In this document: positions 63,794 through 64,000 of the stretch, piece by piece
How the letters are laid out: every line of letters starts with the position of its first letter
Numbering within the stretch: position 1 is the stretch's first letter
NCBI GenBank assembly: GCA_031261785.1
Contig: JAISIZ010000020.1
Location: 1-64,000, forward strand
DNA from: Mediterranea sp. (in: CFB group bacteria)
GTDB taxonomy: Bacteria > Bacteroidota > Bacteroidia > Bacteroidales > Bacteroidaceae
DNA length: 64,000 nt
Reading direction: 5' to 3'
Position numbers and translations under genes: made by a program
Notes under the pieces: generated by a model
The model's database searches: none
Seen by the model: the letters and a program-made list of their open reading frames with translations, nothing else
What the model was told of the DNA's origin: nothing

Positions 63794-64000
63794 ATGAACA
63801 ACAAACCCATCAAGGCCGTCCTGTTCGACATGGACGGCGTTCTTTTTAACTCCATGCCCTACCATGCCGAGGCGTGGCACAAAGTGATGACGGCGCATGG
63901 ATTCGACTTCAGCCGCGAAGAGGCGTACCTCCACGAGGGACGCACCGGGAGCGGCACCATCAACATCATCTTCAGGCGCGAGCTGGGACGCGACGCCACA
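63794..64000 (+). CDS. HAD family phosphatase/phosphomutase, partial
   Basis: The window ends inside this gene; 69 residues are visible. The HAD motif I is FDMDGVLFNS, with the usual Asp nucleophile, and YHAEAWHKVMTAHG continues the cap of beta-phosphoglucomutase-like or sugar-phosphatase enzymes. The substrate cannot be told from this part. Confidence 0.85.
   Translation, partial: MNNKPIKAVLFDMDGVLFNSMPYHAEAWHKVMTAHGFDFSREEAYLHEGRTGSGTINIIFRRELGRDAT

Noticed and set aside
1-64000. tRNA, rRNA or integrase genes next to the BREX island
   Set aside because: I looked for cloverleaf-like ends and recombinase motifs near 14.1 and 30.5 kb and saw none.

Overview
The window looks like chromosome of a GC-rich member of the Bacteroidales (Bacteroidota). 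Evidence is a SusC/SusD pair, SPFH/Arc and DUF4295 genes, fimbrillin and PepSY-like secreted proteins, and promoters of the Bacteroidales type (a -7 box TAnnTTTG, sometimes with TTTG or TTG about 20 bases upstream). Sampled housekeeping lines are near 60% GC. An oral Tannerella-like or Porphyromonas-related genus is my guess; no 16S or other marker is present to prove it. No rRNA or tRNA gene was recognised.

Layout. (1) 0.1-12.2 kb is a mannan-type polysaccharide utilisation locus: a divergent AraC regulator, then an SSS symporter, GH130, SusC, SusD, a surface lipoprotein, a clan GH-A glycosidase and a GH26 mannanase, tightly packed on the + strand. (2) 12.3-14.3 kb holds an 11-unit 41/42-bp repeat array, a beta-propeller lipoprotein and a small inverted-repeat (MITE-like) element. 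(3) 14.35-30.2 kb is a complete type 1 BREX phage-defence island (XRE regulator, brxA, brxB, brxC, pglX, an AlbA_2-type ATP-binding regulator, a Fic protein, pglZ, brxL) of clearly lower GC than its flanks. Its BrxL appears to carry a MITD1-like phospholipase-D-fold C-terminal domain where the Lon protease domain is expected. This is the most unusual thing I found. (4) 30.2-37.5 kb has a second small inverted-repeat structure with a 22-bp array, RHH and SPFH genes, tsaD, cinA, rpmB, rpmG, DUF4295, an Rpn-like nuclease and two PepSY-like secreted proteins. (5) 37.6-45.9 kb has TamB with an unannotated secreted protein, then convergent fhs and glyA (one-carbon metabolism) separated by a 121-bp near-perfect hairpin. 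(6) 45.9-49.3 kb is gene-poor: a second 41-bp array, a candidate structured RNA, a MATE pump and a five-copy phased palindrome array. (7) 49.3-60.6 kb holds a second AraC regulator, ispF/FAH/rex, a SUI1 factor, a DMT exporter with a PatB-like lyase, DUF3737, DUF418, recQ and recJ. (8) 61.2-63.6 kb is a small YETP peptide gene followed by a fimbrillin-like lipoprotein; the window ends inside a HAD phosphatase/mutase gene.

How the genes work together: the PUL would bind mannan at the cell surface (SusD, SGBP), cut it outside or in the periplasm (GH26, GH-A), import oligosaccharides (SusC, SSS) and finish them with GH130. No cellobiose 2-epimerase is in the window. The BREX genes are closely spaced or overlapping and probably form one transcript from a consensus promoter at 14320. 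Four intergenic arrays have repeat units of about 21-22 or 41-42 bp, i.e. whole numbers of helical turns.
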